A DNA stretch of 64,000 bases from Bacteroidota bacterium (GCA_026391695.1 JAPLDP010000064.1:17595-81594), one strand, 5' to 3'. Shown: positions 8,495 to 18,218, counted from the first letter of the stretch. Notes: generated from the letters alone by a model not told the origin. Numbers and translations: made by a program.

Positions 8495-9997
8495 TTATAC
8501 TCTCATCAGTATGATAGAATAATCATCGTTGTATACCACCTTCCACCCCGAATCCTTCAGGCGTTGCTCCAGAAAAGACTTTTCATAATCAGTCATTATC
8601 ACTTTATAGAAAAAAATGACATTAAACTTATATTTTTCCAGGCCCTCATTCCATTTTTCAGGTTTCTGCATGATTTGGCGGTAATTGTCCCTGATGAATG
8701 TTGAGGGGTATGCTTCCGGGCGTGCATCATAGAAAACCTTTTCCTGAGGAAAAAGATGAAAGATCAGATAGCTGCCGATATTCATATTATTCAGTATTGG
8801 ACCTGAAAGTTTATTTTTCCTGAAAAAATAAGCGGCATTGTTCATTTTTTCATTTTCGATGCCTAATCCTGATATCTTGAGCATTGAAAAAGAATGAATT
8901 ATAAAAAAGTTGATGATCACGTAAGATATCATGCAATATAAGATGGTCTGAAGCCGAATATTGTAATTTTCAACAATGATTTTGTGATTCAGGGCCATGA
9001 TTGGGATCATCATCAAACCAAATATACATTCAAAGCGGTTCATTCTCCAGGCCAATATACTGATGAATAAAAACAATAGTAAATAAACGCACAGTGATCT
9101 AAGATTTTTCTTGATAAGCACCAAAACCAAGTTCACCGCTGCTATTAAGAAAATGAGCTTGAAATAGAAAAAGTAGACATTCTGAAATAAATGACCTTCC
9201 TCCAAAAAGGGAACCGGAAAATTTTCGGTGATCTGCATATCAAAATTGTGAAAGATTGTCAAGGGTTCTAAGAGAGCCTTGACATGGAACGGGCTTACCA
9301 TACTCGACAGGACCAAAGCACCCAGAAGGATGGAATGGTTTTTAATCGATTTATGATTGATAAGGTTATGAAGCCAGAACGCACCAACAAAGACAAAATT
9401 GAAAACGAAGAAGATATGTATATTCACCCAGAGGATCTGAATGATGACAAGTGTAATCAAAAGCCATTTAAAACCGATCTCTTTGAGATCAAACCTGATC
9501 AACATAAAGAAAGCTATGCCAGAGAATAGGTAGCTGAAATTCTCCGGCCTCACCTCCACCCTGGACATTAGCAAGGGAACGACAAGTAGAGAGAATAAAA
9601 AAGCTAATTTGAAACCGACTAATCTTTCGGCTGATTTGTAGAAGAAAAATAAAGCTAAAACTATTAACAGAGTGTTAAAAGCTGATAGTACTTCGAAGCC
9701 TGACATCTTCCAAATGACATAATATATAACTCCCACACCCCAGTGATGGGTGGGAAATAGGAAATTGGTGTTGGTATATGAATAATAATTTGTGGAAAGG
9801 ATTTTATGCTCTTTGAAAAAGATTTCGCCATTTTTGATGTGCCTTCCTGCATCTGAAACCATAAAATTGATCTTCCGGGAATATAGGAAAGCCACCCATA
9901 TCAGAAAGATGAGAAGCAAAAGGTATTTCCAGTACCTGGAATATTTTTTAATAAATTTGTTAACTGTATTCCATATCGATTTGACCAATAATTTCAT
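8495..9997 (-). CDS. Polytopic membrane protein, GT-C-like
   Basis: About 500 residues with roughly ten hydrophobic segments starting near residue 28. Near the N-terminus an acidic loop ([19 protein letters not shown]) resembles the catalytic Asp loop of GT-C glycosyltransferases. A soluble C-terminal part ([18 protein letters not shown], then [11 protein letters not shown]) resembles the tail domain often seen in GT-C-type proteins. A sugar transfer role using a lipid-linked donor is likely but not proven. The ATG at 9997 is preferred over 10024: a GAAAGGA ribosome site precedes it, and a possible -7 box (10022-10029) would place transcription start after 10024. It is divergent from a GT2 gene. 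Confidence 0.65.
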   Translation of the reverse strand: MKLLVKSIWNTVNKFIKKYSRYWKYLLLLIFLIWVAFLYSRKINFMVSDAGRHIKNGEIFFKEHKILSTNYYSYTNTNFLFPTHHWGVGVIYYVIWKMSGFEVLSAFNTLLIVLALFFFYKSAERLVGFKLAFLFSLLVVPLLMSRVEVRPENFSYLFSGIAFFMLIRFDLKEIGFKWLLITLVIIQILWVNIHIFFVFNFVFVGAFWLHNLINHKSIKNHSILLGALVLSSMVSPFHVKALLEPLTIFHNFDMQITENFPVPFLEEGHLFQNVYFFYFKLIFLIAAVNLVLVLIKKNLRSLCVYLLLFLFISILAWRMNRFECIFGLMMIPIMALNHKIIVENYNIRLQTILYCMISYVIINFFIIHSFSMLKISGLGIENEKMNNAAYFFRKNKLSGPILNNMNIGSYLIFHLFPQEKVFYDARPEAYPSTFIRDNYRQIMQKPEKWNEGLEKYKFNVIFFYKVIMTDYEKSFLEQRLKDSGWKVVYNDDYSIILMRV

Positions 9998-10021
9998 ATG
10001 GATCCTTTCTGCAATACTACA

Positions 10022-10029
10022 CAAAAATA
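10022..10029 (-). promoter_or_regulatory. Possible -7 box for the GT-C-like gene
   Basis: TATTTTTG on the minus strand fits TAnnTTTG. A TTTG lies 22 bases further upstream (10052-10055), a slightly long spacing. Confidence 0.3.
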
Positions 10030-10043
10030 AATTTAATCATTCT

Positions 10044-10778
10044 ATGAATCACAAAAAACTTTCTGTCATCATTCCGGCATATAATGAAGCTAAAACTATT
10101 CATTTGATAATGGATAAAGTGTGCCGGGTGACACTGAGCGGTGATCTGTCGAAAGAGCTTATTGTTGTGAATGATTATTCCGGGGATGATACGGCAACTG
10201 TTGTTGAAGCTTATATTGATCTGCATAAAGATCACACGATTAAATTATTCAACCAGCCTGTGAACATGGGTAAAGGGGCTGCATTGCACAGGGGAATTCA
10301 GGAGGCTACAGGTGATTATATAATCATTCAGGATGCCGACCTGGAATATGATCCTGAAGAATATAACATCCTTCTGAAACCGATGCTTGAAGGATACGCC
10401 GATGTGGTTTACGGATCGCGATTCATAGGTGGTAATCCCCACCGCATTCTGTTTTTCTGGCATACCATCGGCAACAGGCTTCTCACCTTTATCTCAAACA
10501 TGTTCACTAATCTGAATCTGACCGATATGGAAACCTGTTACAAGCTATTCAGGGCGGAAATCATTAAGAAGATTCTATTCAAAGAGAACCGTTTTGGATT
10601 TGAACCGGAGGTGACTGCTAAGATTGCCAGATTCTCTGGTATCAGGATATATGAAGTTGGTATTTCTTACTATGGCAGGACGTATGAGGAGGGGAAGAAG
10701 ATCGGCGCCAAAGACGGTTTCCGGGCGATATATTGCATCCTGAAATACAACATCTTCAGCCGAAGATACCTCAAATAA
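10044..10778 (+). CDS. GT2 glycosyltransferase, polyprenyl-phosphate sugar synthase type
   Basis: The true start is the ATG at 10044 ([19 protein letters not shown]), giving 244 residues. The open frame upstream overlaps a divergent gene and has no family resemblance. The GT-A core shows [21 protein letters not shown] and the DxD-containing [11 protein letters not shown], followed by GSRF and the [10 protein letters not shown] motif typical of DPM1-like enzymes. Such enzymes make polyprenyl-phosphate-mannose or -glucose at the inner face of the membrane. There are no C-terminal membrane helices. The neighbouring GT-C-like protein is a natural user of such a donor (inference). Confidence 0.9.
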   Translation: MNHKKLSVIIPAYNEAKTIHLIMDKVCRVTLSGDLSKELIVVNDYSGDDTATVVEAYIDLHKDHTIKLFNQPVNMGKGAALHRGIQEATGDYIIIQDADLEYDPEEYNILLKPMLEGYADVVYGSRFIGGNPHRILFFWHTIGNRLLTFISNMFTNLNLTDMETCYKLFRAEIIKKILFKENRFGFEPEVTAKIARFSGIRIYEVGISYYGRTYEEGKKIGAKDGFRAIYCILKYNIFSRRYLK

Positions 10779-10779
10779 A

Positions 10780-10880
10780 CTCTCTGTGCCCACTGTGCCT
10801 CCTCTGTGTTCTCTGTGATACTTGTATTTATTTAAAAGTGACACAGAGAGCCACAGAGAAAGCACAGTGAAACACAGAGG
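10780..10880 (+). repeat. CTCTGTG palindromic repeat, copy 1
   Basis: A large imperfect inverted repeat begins two bases after the GT2 stop. The left arm is built of CTCTGTG/CACTGTG units, the centre reads GATACTTGTATTTATTTAA, and the right arm has complementary CACAGAG/CACAGTG units. Arms are about 38 bases. The centre is shared with copies at 11686 and 13107. It may also stop transcription. Confidence 0.8.
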
Positions 10881-10949
10881 TAATATTGGGTTTTAGTTAT
10901 TTGCGACTCATAGTTAAACTTTTTTTAATCTTAAAATTTTACATCAGAC

Positions 10950-11684
10950 ATGGAAGATCCCTCACAACCTAAAGGAATTCTGTCAGGCAATTATGCACTT
11001 GAAAGAAAAAATAAACCTGAATTGATCTTTCGTTATAAAACCCGTGCCAGGGTGGTCGTTAATTCAGCAAGTAGATATTTGAAAAAATCAAAGGGCTTAC
11101 ATGTCCTTGATATGGGATCAGCCGAAGGTCTTACCTTGCAGGAGATGGACAGGCTAATGCCCGAAAGTGATTTTATCGGAATTGAATTCTCCAAAGAACT
11201 TATTGAATCTGCATCTTACATCCCTTTTAATATAAAAATCATTCAGGGAGATGTAACTTGTCTTCCTGCTGAATTACCCAGAAACTTCTACGATATAGTA
11301 TCTGCACTTGCGCTTCTTGAACATTTAAATAATCCTGTCAAGGCCATTCAAGAAGCGTATGAAGTTTTAAAACCGGGCGGGATATTTGTGGCTACCTGCC
11401 CGGTCCCCTCCTGGGATAATCTCTCAAATAAAATAGGGCTGTTAAAAGAAGACCATCATGAATCTGATATGTATAAGAAGGAATTAGTTAATACCTTGCA
11501 GATGGGTGGTTTTGAAATCCTTGAATACCGACGTTTCATGTTTGCCCCGGTTTCATTTTTACCTTATTTACATATTTATCCCCCTCCGCATATATCACTT
11601 AAACTAGACAAGATCATTGAAACTCTTCGATTATTCAATTTTCTATTTGTAAATCAAATGATTATTGGGGAAAAAGCTATTTAA
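10950..11684 (+). CDS. Class I SAM-dependent methyltransferase
   Basis: The 244-residue product has the Rossmann SAM-binding motif I VLDMGSAEGLTLQEM (about residues 52-66), an acidic residue ending strand 2 (IGIEFSKELIE), motif GDVTCLPAELP, and the post-motif DIVSALALLEHLNNPVKAI characteristic of Methyltransf_11/UbiE-like folds. The substrate is not readable. Its location in a glycan locus suggests methylation of a sugar or lipid-linked intermediate, but that is inference. It is flanked on both sides by copies of the CTCTGTG palindromic repeat. Confidence 0.85.
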   Translation: MEDPSQPKGILSGNYALERKNKPELIFRYKTRARVVVNSASRYLKKSKGLHVLDMGSAEGLTLQEMDRLMPESDFIGIEFSKELIESASYIPFNIKIIQGDVTCLPAELPRNFYDIVSALALLEHLNNPVKAIQEAYEVLKPGGIFVATCPVPSWDNLSNKIGLLKEDHHESDMYKKELVNTLQMGGFEILEYRRFMFAPVSFLPYLHIYPPPHISLKLDKIIETLRLFNFLFVNQMIIGEKAI

Positions 11685-11685
11685 C

Positions 11686-11764
11686 TTTGTGCCCTCTATG
11701 TCTCTCTGTGATACTTGTATTTATAAAAAAAGTGACATAGAGAGGCACAGAAAATCACAGAAGA
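11686..11764 (+). repeat. CTCTGTG palindromic repeat, copy 2
   Basis: It sits between the convergent methyltransferase and FrhB-family genes. It is shorter than copy 1 but has the same centre (CTGTGATACTTGTATTTAT) and paired CTCTATG...CATAGAG arms, where both sides have changed together. That is a compensatory change supporting conservation of the hairpin. Confidence 0.78.
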
Positions 11765-11769
11765 GCATT

Positions 11770-13089
11770 TTAAAGATCCTCCCTCTTAACAGAGAATGTG
11801 ATTCTCTTCCAGAACACTTTAAATGAATTGAATGTCTTTCCGACAAAACCGGAAGGCAGCATATCCACCACCCAGGTCACCAAACGGGTCCGCAGGATCA
11901 CCAAGATGACACTCATCGTAAATTCGAACACACGTCGCTTGAAATTGATATTAGATGGAAATGACAGATTGTAATCAGGCCGGAATTTCCGGCGTTTCAT
12001 CCGGATAAAGGCACCCCTTTTCTTGTTATCATACATGTGCGAGTGCATCTTCACCGCCTCCTGCTCCGTTAAAGGTAGTACCTCCACCACGCCTTCATCG
12101 ATCATTTGATCCAGGATGGCTTTTCCGGCTTTCGAACGGGCCATGACGATCGAGAAGCCCTTGCCTCTCTCTTCATATACCGGCGCCCAGGCATCCCCGA
12201 CGGATATATCCGCGAACTCATTGGCAACATCGATGCACACCCTGCAGCGGTCCATCATGTGAAAAGGGATCAGGTAGTTTGCGTGGAATTTGGGAAGCTG
12301 GTATACCCTGCCACTTTTCATCTCCACGCGCATATTCCCCGGCCATTCGCCATGCCTGAACTGCAGGTCGGCGATCTCCCTGTAGTCTTTCTCGCCATGT
12401 GAGCGGAGAAAACTCCTTATGGACGAAAAATGCAGGTTTAGTCCGCAATAGGGAGCGATGATACAGCCGATTTTTTTAACTGAAGGATGCCCGGCCATCT
12501 GCAATTTGCGGATCGAATGCACCTGGCATGGAAGGCCTACATACGTCAACGTGCCATTGAACTGTTCCATCTCTGGCAAAAGCTCGTTTACCGGCGTTAC
12601 CAGGTACTTGCTCTGGGCAGCCGACAGTACCTCTTCGCGAGTGGTGGCTATGAATGGCCTGGGCAGCCAGGGCTCTTTGGCCGACATACCCAAAACCACT
12701 GCACCTTGGATCATGTTCCTTTCCAGCAACCAGATCAGGGCTGTAGAGATCACGCCGGCACTGCCTCCCCGCCTGCGGATAGTGGGATCGGAAGAGAACG
12801 CGATGAGTAGGTTGCGATAGGTACCGAAATAGGGATGGTGGATGCCCTTTCCGCCGAAAACAAATTGATTCAGCGCCGGAAAGTTCACCTCCTCACCGGA
12901 GCAGGCCGTCCAGAGATCCCGGGCAAGGGTATCGCTCAGTTTCTGCTCAATCTGGGGCAATATCGTTCCTATGCGATCGGTGAACCGCATCTGGCCCTGG
13001 CTTAGCCCTATGCAGCTACCGCAGCGGGTACAGAGGCCGTGATCAATCACATGCTGGATTTTCTGCAAATCCGTCATCATCCGAATCAA
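11770..13089 (-). CDS. FrhB-family iron-sulfur flavoprotein (coenzyme F420 hydrogenase beta-like)
   Basis: The 439-residue product begins with an N-terminal cysteine cluster CTRCGSC (about residues 21-27) and continues with FrhB_FdhB N- and C-terminal domains (SSDPTIRRRGGSAGVISTAL; CQVHSIRKLQ; CRVCIDVANEFADISVGDAWAP). The latter holds further iron-sulfur cysteines. Proteins of this family occur in exopolysaccharide loci of Bacteroidetes and are thought to carry out reductive steps on sugars or lipid carriers. Genuine F420 use is unlikely in this lineage and cannot be read here. The neighbours are glycan genes. The exact start (13089, or the ATG at 13077) is uncertain. Confidence 0.82.
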   Translation of the reverse strand: MIRMMTDLQKIQHVIDHGLCTRCGSCIGLSQGQMRFTDRIGTILPQIEQKLSDTLARDLWTACSGEEVNFPALNQFVFGGKGIHHPYFGTYRNLLIAFSSDPTIRRRGGSAGVISTALIWLLERNMIQGAVVLGMSAKEPWLPRPFIATTREEVLSAAQSKYLVTPVNELLPEMEQFNGTLTYVGLPCQVHSIRKLQMAGHPSVKKIGCIIAPYCGLNLHFSSIRSFLRSHGEKDYREIADLQFRHGEWPGNMRVEMKSGRVYQLPKFHANYLIPFHMMDRCRVCIDVANEFADISVGDAWAPVYEERGKGFSIVMARSKAGKAILDQMIDEGVVEVLPLTEQEAVKMHSHMYDNKKRGAFIRMKRRKFRPDYNLSFPSNINFKRRVFEFTMSVILVILRTRLVTWVVDMLPSGFVGKTFNSFKVFWKRITFSVKREDL

Positions 13090-13106
13090 ATTATATCTCC
13101 GTATAT

Positions 13107-13200
13107 CACTGTGCCTCTCCTCTGTGACCTCTGTGATACTTGCATTTATTAAAAGGCGACACAGAGATGCACAGAGAAGGCACGGAGGGCCACAGAGAAA
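13107..13200 (+). repeat. CTCTGTG palindromic repeat, copy 3
   Basis: It lies between two minus-strand genes. The centre reads CTGTGATACTTGCATTTATT, one base different from copies 1 and 2, with arms of CTCTGTG/CACAGAG units. All three copies point the same way whatever the orientation of neighbouring genes. Confidence 0.78.
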
Positions 13201-13224
13201 AAATATTAGTGGTTTACAAAATTT

Positions 13225-14829
13225 TTAAAACTCAATTTCTGATTTAATTTTTATTTCATTCACTCCAGGTTTTAATCTGATTCTATCTTCACTTAGCACA
13301 ATCATCTCCTCAGGGACGAAATTCCCGGCACTCGCCACATGCCGCAACGAATAATGCGGCGCACGGTAAAGCTCCAATCCCTTCAAACCACCACCCGTAA
13401 ACGTGTCCTCAATAACAACTTGATCGTTTTTCAATTCAACGGTGCGGACAAATTCTACATCGATTGACGGACTTGAAAAGATCATCGCTTTTCTCAGCCA
13501 GGTCATCAACCGGTGTCCAAACAGGTAACTGACCACCCTCAGGATCACATGCCTTAAAGGCGACGATTTCATCCAACCATGTTTTGACAACCGTCCCCTG
13601 ATGATGATCTTATCCTCCGCTGATCTCTCAACCTGATATCCGGCATCCAGCCAGTGGGTCACCCCCACCTTACCTTTTCCCAGTCTTGCCCGCCATCCAA
13701 AATTAACCTCCCTGATCCCTTTCCTGTCAAAGACATTGACAATTCCCCCCTTCTTTGCATACACATACATACTTTTCACCCCGGCATAATGCCGGATCCA
13801 GATACCGGCCTGTTCCAGGTATTGGTTGAAAAGCTTATCAGCGGGTAACTGTATGCTTTGCTCGGTCATTTTTTCCAGATAAGGAAGGCTGCGGTAACAC
13901 GATTGATACACATAGTGACACGTATACCGGTCATCAGTCCGGTGAAGGAAATGTCCCGGATCAGATGTCTGGCTAAAAAGAGTCCGGACAATTTTTGCCG
14001 TCAGTGGGCTTTTCTCAGCCATCCTGATAAGTCCGTAAGGAACAATATAATCCGTATTTCGCGCGTTGATCATCACCGGTGTATGCCCTGACACGGATAT
14101 CAGCTTTGAAATGTAATCGGCTGCTTTTTCCAACGCCAGCGATATCTTCTTATCACCGGTTATTTCATAGATATCCCAGAGACAGTCTATAGTAACGGAT
14201 AAATAACCGGCATCCGTACCCCCGTATTCCGGGAACCAACCTTCAGGTGACTGACCATTAAGAAATTCATCCAATCGGTTTCTAAGCTTAGCCAGATCGA
14301 TCTGTATGCCCGGAATTCCTCTGCAAAGAAACAAACCTGCCAATCCGGCAGCTTCTTGGTTAAAGGCTTGAACCTCGCGGTGCGACATCAGCCAATTAGC
14401 TGCTTTCTGTATGGCCTTCTTTACCTGCTCATTTTCAATATTGTACTGCCTTTCCCGGGCGACGAGTCCGACAGCATATAAACTGAATGCCGTTGGGGGA
14501 TAGCCCGATTCATAAGGATAATATTCATTGAATGCCCCGCTGCGAAGTTGCTGCGATGCCCAGAAAATAAGTGCGCCATCCACCCATTTCAGGGCATACG
14601 GATGCAGATACAATGGATTGCCGGGAAAATCAAGGTGATAAAGAGTGTGTGGGATCAGCATGCCTTGTTGCAGGATCATCGACGAAAAGTCCCTTATCTT
14701 GTAATGCCAGAAATTCCTGTCAAAGCATCCGAAAGTGCATGAATCCTCATCCCTGTCGAGCTGAGTGAGAATTCCCTGTAACCGGGTAAGCAGGTAGCTT
14801 CGGAATTGATGTATATTGAAATTCGTCAT
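13225..14829 (-). CDS. Uncharacterised alpha/alpha-toroid plus beta-sandwich protein
   Basis: A 534-residue protein without a signal peptide. The N-terminal two thirds consist of repeated helical hairpins with aromatic-rich loops (WVDGALIFWASQQLRSGAFNEYYPYESGYPP; SPEGWFPEYGGTDAGYLSVTID), as in alpha/alpha-toroid folds of heparinase-like or squalene-cyclase-like proteins. The last 150 residues look beta-rich (VEFVRTVELKNDQVVIEDTF). That order of domains recalls heparinase II/III, but I see no diagnostic catalytic signature and do not assign an activity. It is directly abutted by the flippase-like gene (its ATG follows that gene's stop codon without a gap), so it belongs to the glycan operon. 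Confidence 0.6.
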   Translation of the reverse strand: MTNFNIHQFRSYLLTRLQGILTQLDRDEDSCTFGCFDRNFWHYKIRDFSSMILQQGMLIPHTLYHLDFPGNPLYLHPYALKWVDGALIFWASQQLRSGAFNEYYPYESGYPPTAFSLYAVGLVARERQYNIENEQVKKAIQKAANWLMSHREVQAFNQEAAGLAGLFLCRGIPGIQIDLAKLRNRLDEFLNGQSPEGWFPEYGGTDAGYLSVTIDCLWDIYEITGDKKISLALEKAADYISKLISVSGHTPVMINARNTDYIVPYGLIRMAEKSPLTAKIVRTLFSQTSDPGHFLHRTDDRYTCHYVYQSCYRSLPYLEKMTEQSIQLPADKLFNQYLEQAGIWIRHYAGVKSMYVYAKKGGIVNVFDRKGIREVNFGWRARLGKGKVGVTHWLDAGYQVERSAEDKIIIRGRLSKHGWMKSSPLRHVILRVVSYLFGHRLMTWLRKAMIFSSPSIDVEFVRTVELKNDQVVIEDTFTGGGLKGLELYRAPHYSLRHVASAGNFVPEEMIVLSEDRIRLKPGVNEIKIKSEIEF

Positions 14830-15780
14830 TTACGACTCCTTTGTTTGTATAAAAAAGAAAGGCAATCCAACCAGTGCAGCAATGATAATCCTGAATAGCG
14901 ACATAAGTCCGACTCCAGCCAATGTGGCATAAGATGCTGCCCCTTTAAAAAATGTGATGATTACTGCATCGCGGGGGCCCAGCCCGGCAATGGAAACCGG
15001 AAGAGCTCCCGCAAGCAGGGCCAGGAAACAACCAGTATACACGTTTACCAGCGATATCCTGATACCGAACATCCAGAAAATAATAAAAAATTCAAATCCC
15101 TGTACCAGCCATAACAGGATGGATATCAACAGATACCACTGGATATGCTGATCAAAATGCCCGATGACCTGCTTCCATCTGAAATAAAAAAAGTCACCGC
15201 TTTTTTTATTCAGATAGCCTTTAAACCTCTTTTCAATCCATGAAGATATCCCTTTTCTGAAATAATAGAGCAGGACAACTGTCATTATGAACAGTCCAAG
15301 GATTAGAGTAATGAGGTTCAGGATAGATAAGTTGTTGTCTGTTAACATAATATAAACAACAAGGAATATAAAGAGGTTCATGATGACAGCTAGCAAATCA
15401 AGTGATTTTTCGAGCATTACCAGAATCAACACAGGCGTATTGAGTGGAAGCTTCCGCATCCAGGGTATACGGACAAACTCTCCCATCTTCCCTGGGATCA
15501 CAAGGTTGGCGCTGTAACTTCCGACTACCTGTTGAAAGGATTTGTAAAAAGTTTGTGTTACGCCTCCGATGCGTCGTACCATGACTTTCCAACGCACGGT
15601 GGCCAAGAAGAACTGGGGAATGAATGACAAAAGGAACACAAGGGCTGGAAGGAGCCTTATTTGCCTGAATGTGGCAGCCAGCTGTACAAAATCCATTTTC
15701 CGGTAAATCAGCCACAGGATTACACCGCTTAGCAAAATCGAAAGAAAAAGTTTGATATACTTTTTTAATTGATCCTTCAT
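14830..15780 (-). CDS. Flippase-like membrane protein (LPG synthase TM / YbhN family)
   Basis: A 316-residue protein with about eight membrane segments. The family pattern is visible in LSGVILWLIYRKMDF, PALVFLLSFIPQFFLATVRWKVMVRR, GSYSANLVIPGKMGEFVRIPWMRK and PVSIAGLGPRDAVIITFF. The family includes the membrane domain of MprF, whose role is lipid flipping, and UPF0104 proteins in glycosylation loci. It lacks the soluble aminoacyl-transferase domain of MprF. A role in moving a lipid-linked sugar or glycolipid across the inner membrane is inferred from family and neighbours. Confidence 0.85.
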   Translation of the reverse strand: MKDQLKKYIKLFLSILLSGVILWLIYRKMDFVQLAATFRQIRLLPALVFLLSFIPQFFLATVRWKVMVRRIGGVTQTFYKSFQQVVGSYSANLVIPGKMGEFVRIPWMRKLPLNTPVLILVMLEKSLDLLAVIMNLFIFLVVYIMLTDNNLSILNLITLILGLFIMTVVLLYYFRKGISSWIEKRFKGYLNKKSGDFFYFRWKQVIGHFDQHIQWYLLISILLWLVQGFEFFIIFWMFGIRISLVNVYTGCFLALLAGALPVSIAGLGPRDAVIITFFKGAASYATLAGVGLMSLFRIIIAALVGLPFFFIQTKES

Positions 15781-15804
15781 ATATGGACTATCCCACAGGA
15801 GATA

Positions 15805-16788
15805 TTATTTCTTATTTCCAGATTTCACAGGTTCCTTTTTCTGAACTTCAGCTTCCAATTCAAGTTTCCGTAAGCGATACTGGTTCTCCTCTAAAATTTT
15901 CCGGTTAACTGCAATAAGATCGGCTACAAAACCCAGAAAAAAGAAAAATACGCCGGTCAGGATCAGGATCGCGGTCAGTATGAGACTGGGCAACCGGGTC
16001 CGTTCGGTACCAATGATAAAAAATATCAGCCATCTCAGGCCCAGGATAAATCCGGCAGTAAAGGTGATGGATCCGAAAAAGACAAAAAACTTCAGCGGTT
16101 GATATGTGATGAATATCCTGAGTATAGTGAGGATAGATATCTTGATGTATGCCGGAATGCTTTTTACCAGGCGCGATGGTCTCAAGTCTTCATTCACGCT
16201 GACAGGGACCCATGTGATGGCCATATTTTTTCTCCCCGCCTGGATAATCGTCTCGAGTGTGTATGTATAGTCGTTGAATACATTAATCTGCATAGCTGCA
16301 TTACGCGAAAAAGCACGGAATCCGCTAGGCGCATCAGGTATGTCGGTGGCACTTGCCTTTCTCACCACCCAAGAACCCAACCGCTGCATCTGTTTCTTGA
16401 TCCACGAAAAATGTTTGATCTGCTGGATGGGGCGCACACCGATCACCATATCAGCTTTCCCGTCAAGGATGGGACGTGTCAGTGCAGGAATGTCATCGGC
16501 ATTGTATTGATTATCGGCATCCGTGTTGACGATCACATCAGCTCCTAACTTCATACAAGCCTCGGTACCGGCCATAAATACTTTGGCAAGACCCTGATTT
16601 TTTTTGAAAGAAATGATATGATCTACACCAAATTCCTCAGCTACTTTAACAGTATCATCAGTACTCCCATCGTCGATAATTAAAATTTCAGTGCAATCGA
16701 ATCCCTCAACTATTTTGGGTAACGCATTTAAGGTAATTGCCAGAGTTTTAGCTTCGTTATAACAGGGTATTTGTATGATTAGTTTCAT
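15805..16788 (-). CDS. GT2 glycosyltransferase with two C-terminal membrane helices
   Basis: The 327-residue product starts MKLIIQIPCYNEAKTLAITL and has the GT-A nucleotide site DDGSTDDTV and the catalytic DxD in NTDADNQYNADDI. The GVRPIQQ and DAPSGFRAFSR motifs are typical of polyprenyl-phosphate glycosyltransferases. Two hydrophobic helices at about 230-300 anchor it, as in DPM-like/ArnC-like enzymes, and a charged coiled tail closes the protein. The donor sugar is not readable. Its start overlaps the stop of the upstream polytopic protein gene by four bases (ATGA type), so the two are translationally coupled. Confidence 0.9.
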   Translation of the reverse strand: MKLIIQIPCYNEAKTLAITLNALPKIVEGFDCTEILIIDDGSTDDTVKVAEEFGVDHIISFKKNQGLAKVFMAGTEACMKLGADVIVNTDADNQYNADDIPALTRPILDGKADMVIGVRPIQQIKHFSWIKKQMQRLGSWVVRKASATDIPDAPSGFRAFSRNAAMQINVFNDYTYTLETIIQAGRKNMAITWVPVSVNEDLRPSRLVKSIPAYIKISILTILRIFITYQPLKFFVFFGSITFTAGFILGLRWLIFFIIGTERTRLPSLILTAILILTGVFFFFLGFVADLIAVNRKILEENQYRLRKLELEAEVQKKEPVKSGNKK

Positions 16789-18218
16789 AGATTTTCTGAC
16801 TGATCGTGAGGTTTTGATGATAACTGGTCTTTAATCCGTAAAAGTCTGAGATATATAATGATCATTGCAATTAAATCAACTAGCCAGGCAACCCTTGGCT
16901 GAAAACGGTTTGAAACATCAGCAAGACTTGATGTAACTGCCGCGTTATACAGATACCCCAGTCCACAAATGATAATTAAAAGTATCATCCTGTCCGAGAT
17001 CTTCCTATTATAACAGGCCCAGAAGATAATGATGACGGAGAATCCAAGAGTAAAGTAATTTATCAGATCACTGGTATTGAATTTTAACATTCCCCAGCTC
17101 TGACGCGTGTTCATAAACTCATCGATTTCATTCTTTAAATGATGTTTTATCGGGTAATATGGTGCAGAATTTTCCCGGTAAGAGTCCACTCCACAGCCAA
17201 GTCCAAGGCTGAAAAGCTGACGGCATGTACCTTTAATATCTTCCCAAATGTATAACTTAAGATATCTTGGTGTTGTGAGAATATCACGCACCACTGGTGC
17301 AAATATACTATCCGCTTTCTCCCATTGGGGCATAGGATAACCAATACCTCCAAGATAGGATTTCTTTGCCCAGAGGAAGTCGTTAAAAGAGGTTGGTAAT
17401 AATTCAATGCTATCACACAGGATACTATTAATACTGCTAACCTTTCCGCAATTTTCAACCAGGTACTTTTTTAAAATGCCATCCTCTGCGAGCCGTGCTG
17501 ATAAGAAAACATTGGATGTCAGACTTAATCGGAATCCTTTCCCATGATAATAATGATTAGACATTAGAAATAAAACTGAACACATCAATCCGGTTGTCAA
17601 TAATGCCAACCTCCTGACTGCTTTTCTCCTGCTTATAAATAGCTTTGATTTGAATAAAATGATAACTGAAAATGTGAGTATCAGCAAAAAGGAAATAAGG
17701 ATATTACTAAAGTGAGAAATCAGAAAAAAGAATAATACAGTCAAATAGATTATTGCGTCAAATAGGGTCAACTTCTTTTCAGATAGAACTATGAAAAAAA
17801 CCATAAAAACTCCTGCGGTAAAAATGTCCGGCATAAGTTGAGAACAATACCATCCAAAACCTGATATTAATACTAAAATTATGATGATTGAAAAATGCAT
17901 GAAATATATTCTCCTATTGGGTATTAACAGACTAATTACTTTAAAGATGAGAAGATTCATAATTAGAGACTGAGCATATATAACCGTCCACATAGTAAAC
18001 TGCCATGAAAAAATCCTGATAAACAAACCATAACCGATAGGTCGTGTATTAGGAGGTATTAGTGTAAAGGATGAAAGCATATATGTTCCGGAATCAGAAG
18101 TCACTAAGGGATACCCATTATAGAAAGCCGGACCACAGATTACCAGGGTTGACAGCAAAAAATAAAGAATGCTTTTAAACGTATTTGCTGAGACCAACGG
18201 GTTTGATTTATGAATCAT
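16785..18218 (-). CDS. Polytopic membrane protein, GT-C-like
   Basis: 477 residues with about ten membrane segments. The first extracytoplasmic loop contains PLVTSDSGTYMLSSFTLIPPNTRPIGYGLFIRIF. Its Asp next to Ser-Gly-Thr-Tyr is positioned like the catalytic Asp of GT-C transferases (PMT/ArnT clan). No named family could be assigned. A four-base overlap with the GT2 gene downstream suggests that the GT2 makes the polyprenyl-phosphate sugar and this protein uses it on the outer face; this is inference from context. Confidence 0.6.
   Translation of the reverse strand: MIHKSNPLVSANTFKSILYFLLSTLVICGPAFYNGYPLVTSDSGTYMLSSFTLIPPNTRPIGYGLFIRIFSWQFTMWTVIYAQSLIMNLLIFKVISLLIPNRRIYFMHFSIIIILVLISGFGWYCSQLMPDIFTAGVFMVFFIVLSEKKLTLFDAIIYLTVLFFFLISHFSNILISFLLILTFSVIILFKSKLFISRRKAVRRLALLTTGLMCSVLFLMSNHYYHGKGFRLSLTSNVFLSARLAEDGILKKYLVENCGKVSSINSILCDSIELLPTSFNDFLWAKKSYLGGIGYPMPQWEKADSIFAPVVRDILTTPRYLKLYIWEDIKGTCRQLFSLGLGCGVDSYRENSAPYYPIKHHLKNEIDEFMNTRQSWGMLKFNTSDLINYFTLGFSVIIIFWACYNRKISDRMILLIIICGLGYLYNAAVTSSLADVSNRFQPRVAWLVDLIAMIIIYLRLLRIKDQLSSKPHDQSENL

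Noticed and set aside
9792..10043. N-terminal extension of the GT2 gene
   Set aside because: The extra 84 codons overlap the divergent GT-C-like gene and are not found in this family; the ATG at 10044 fits the family start.
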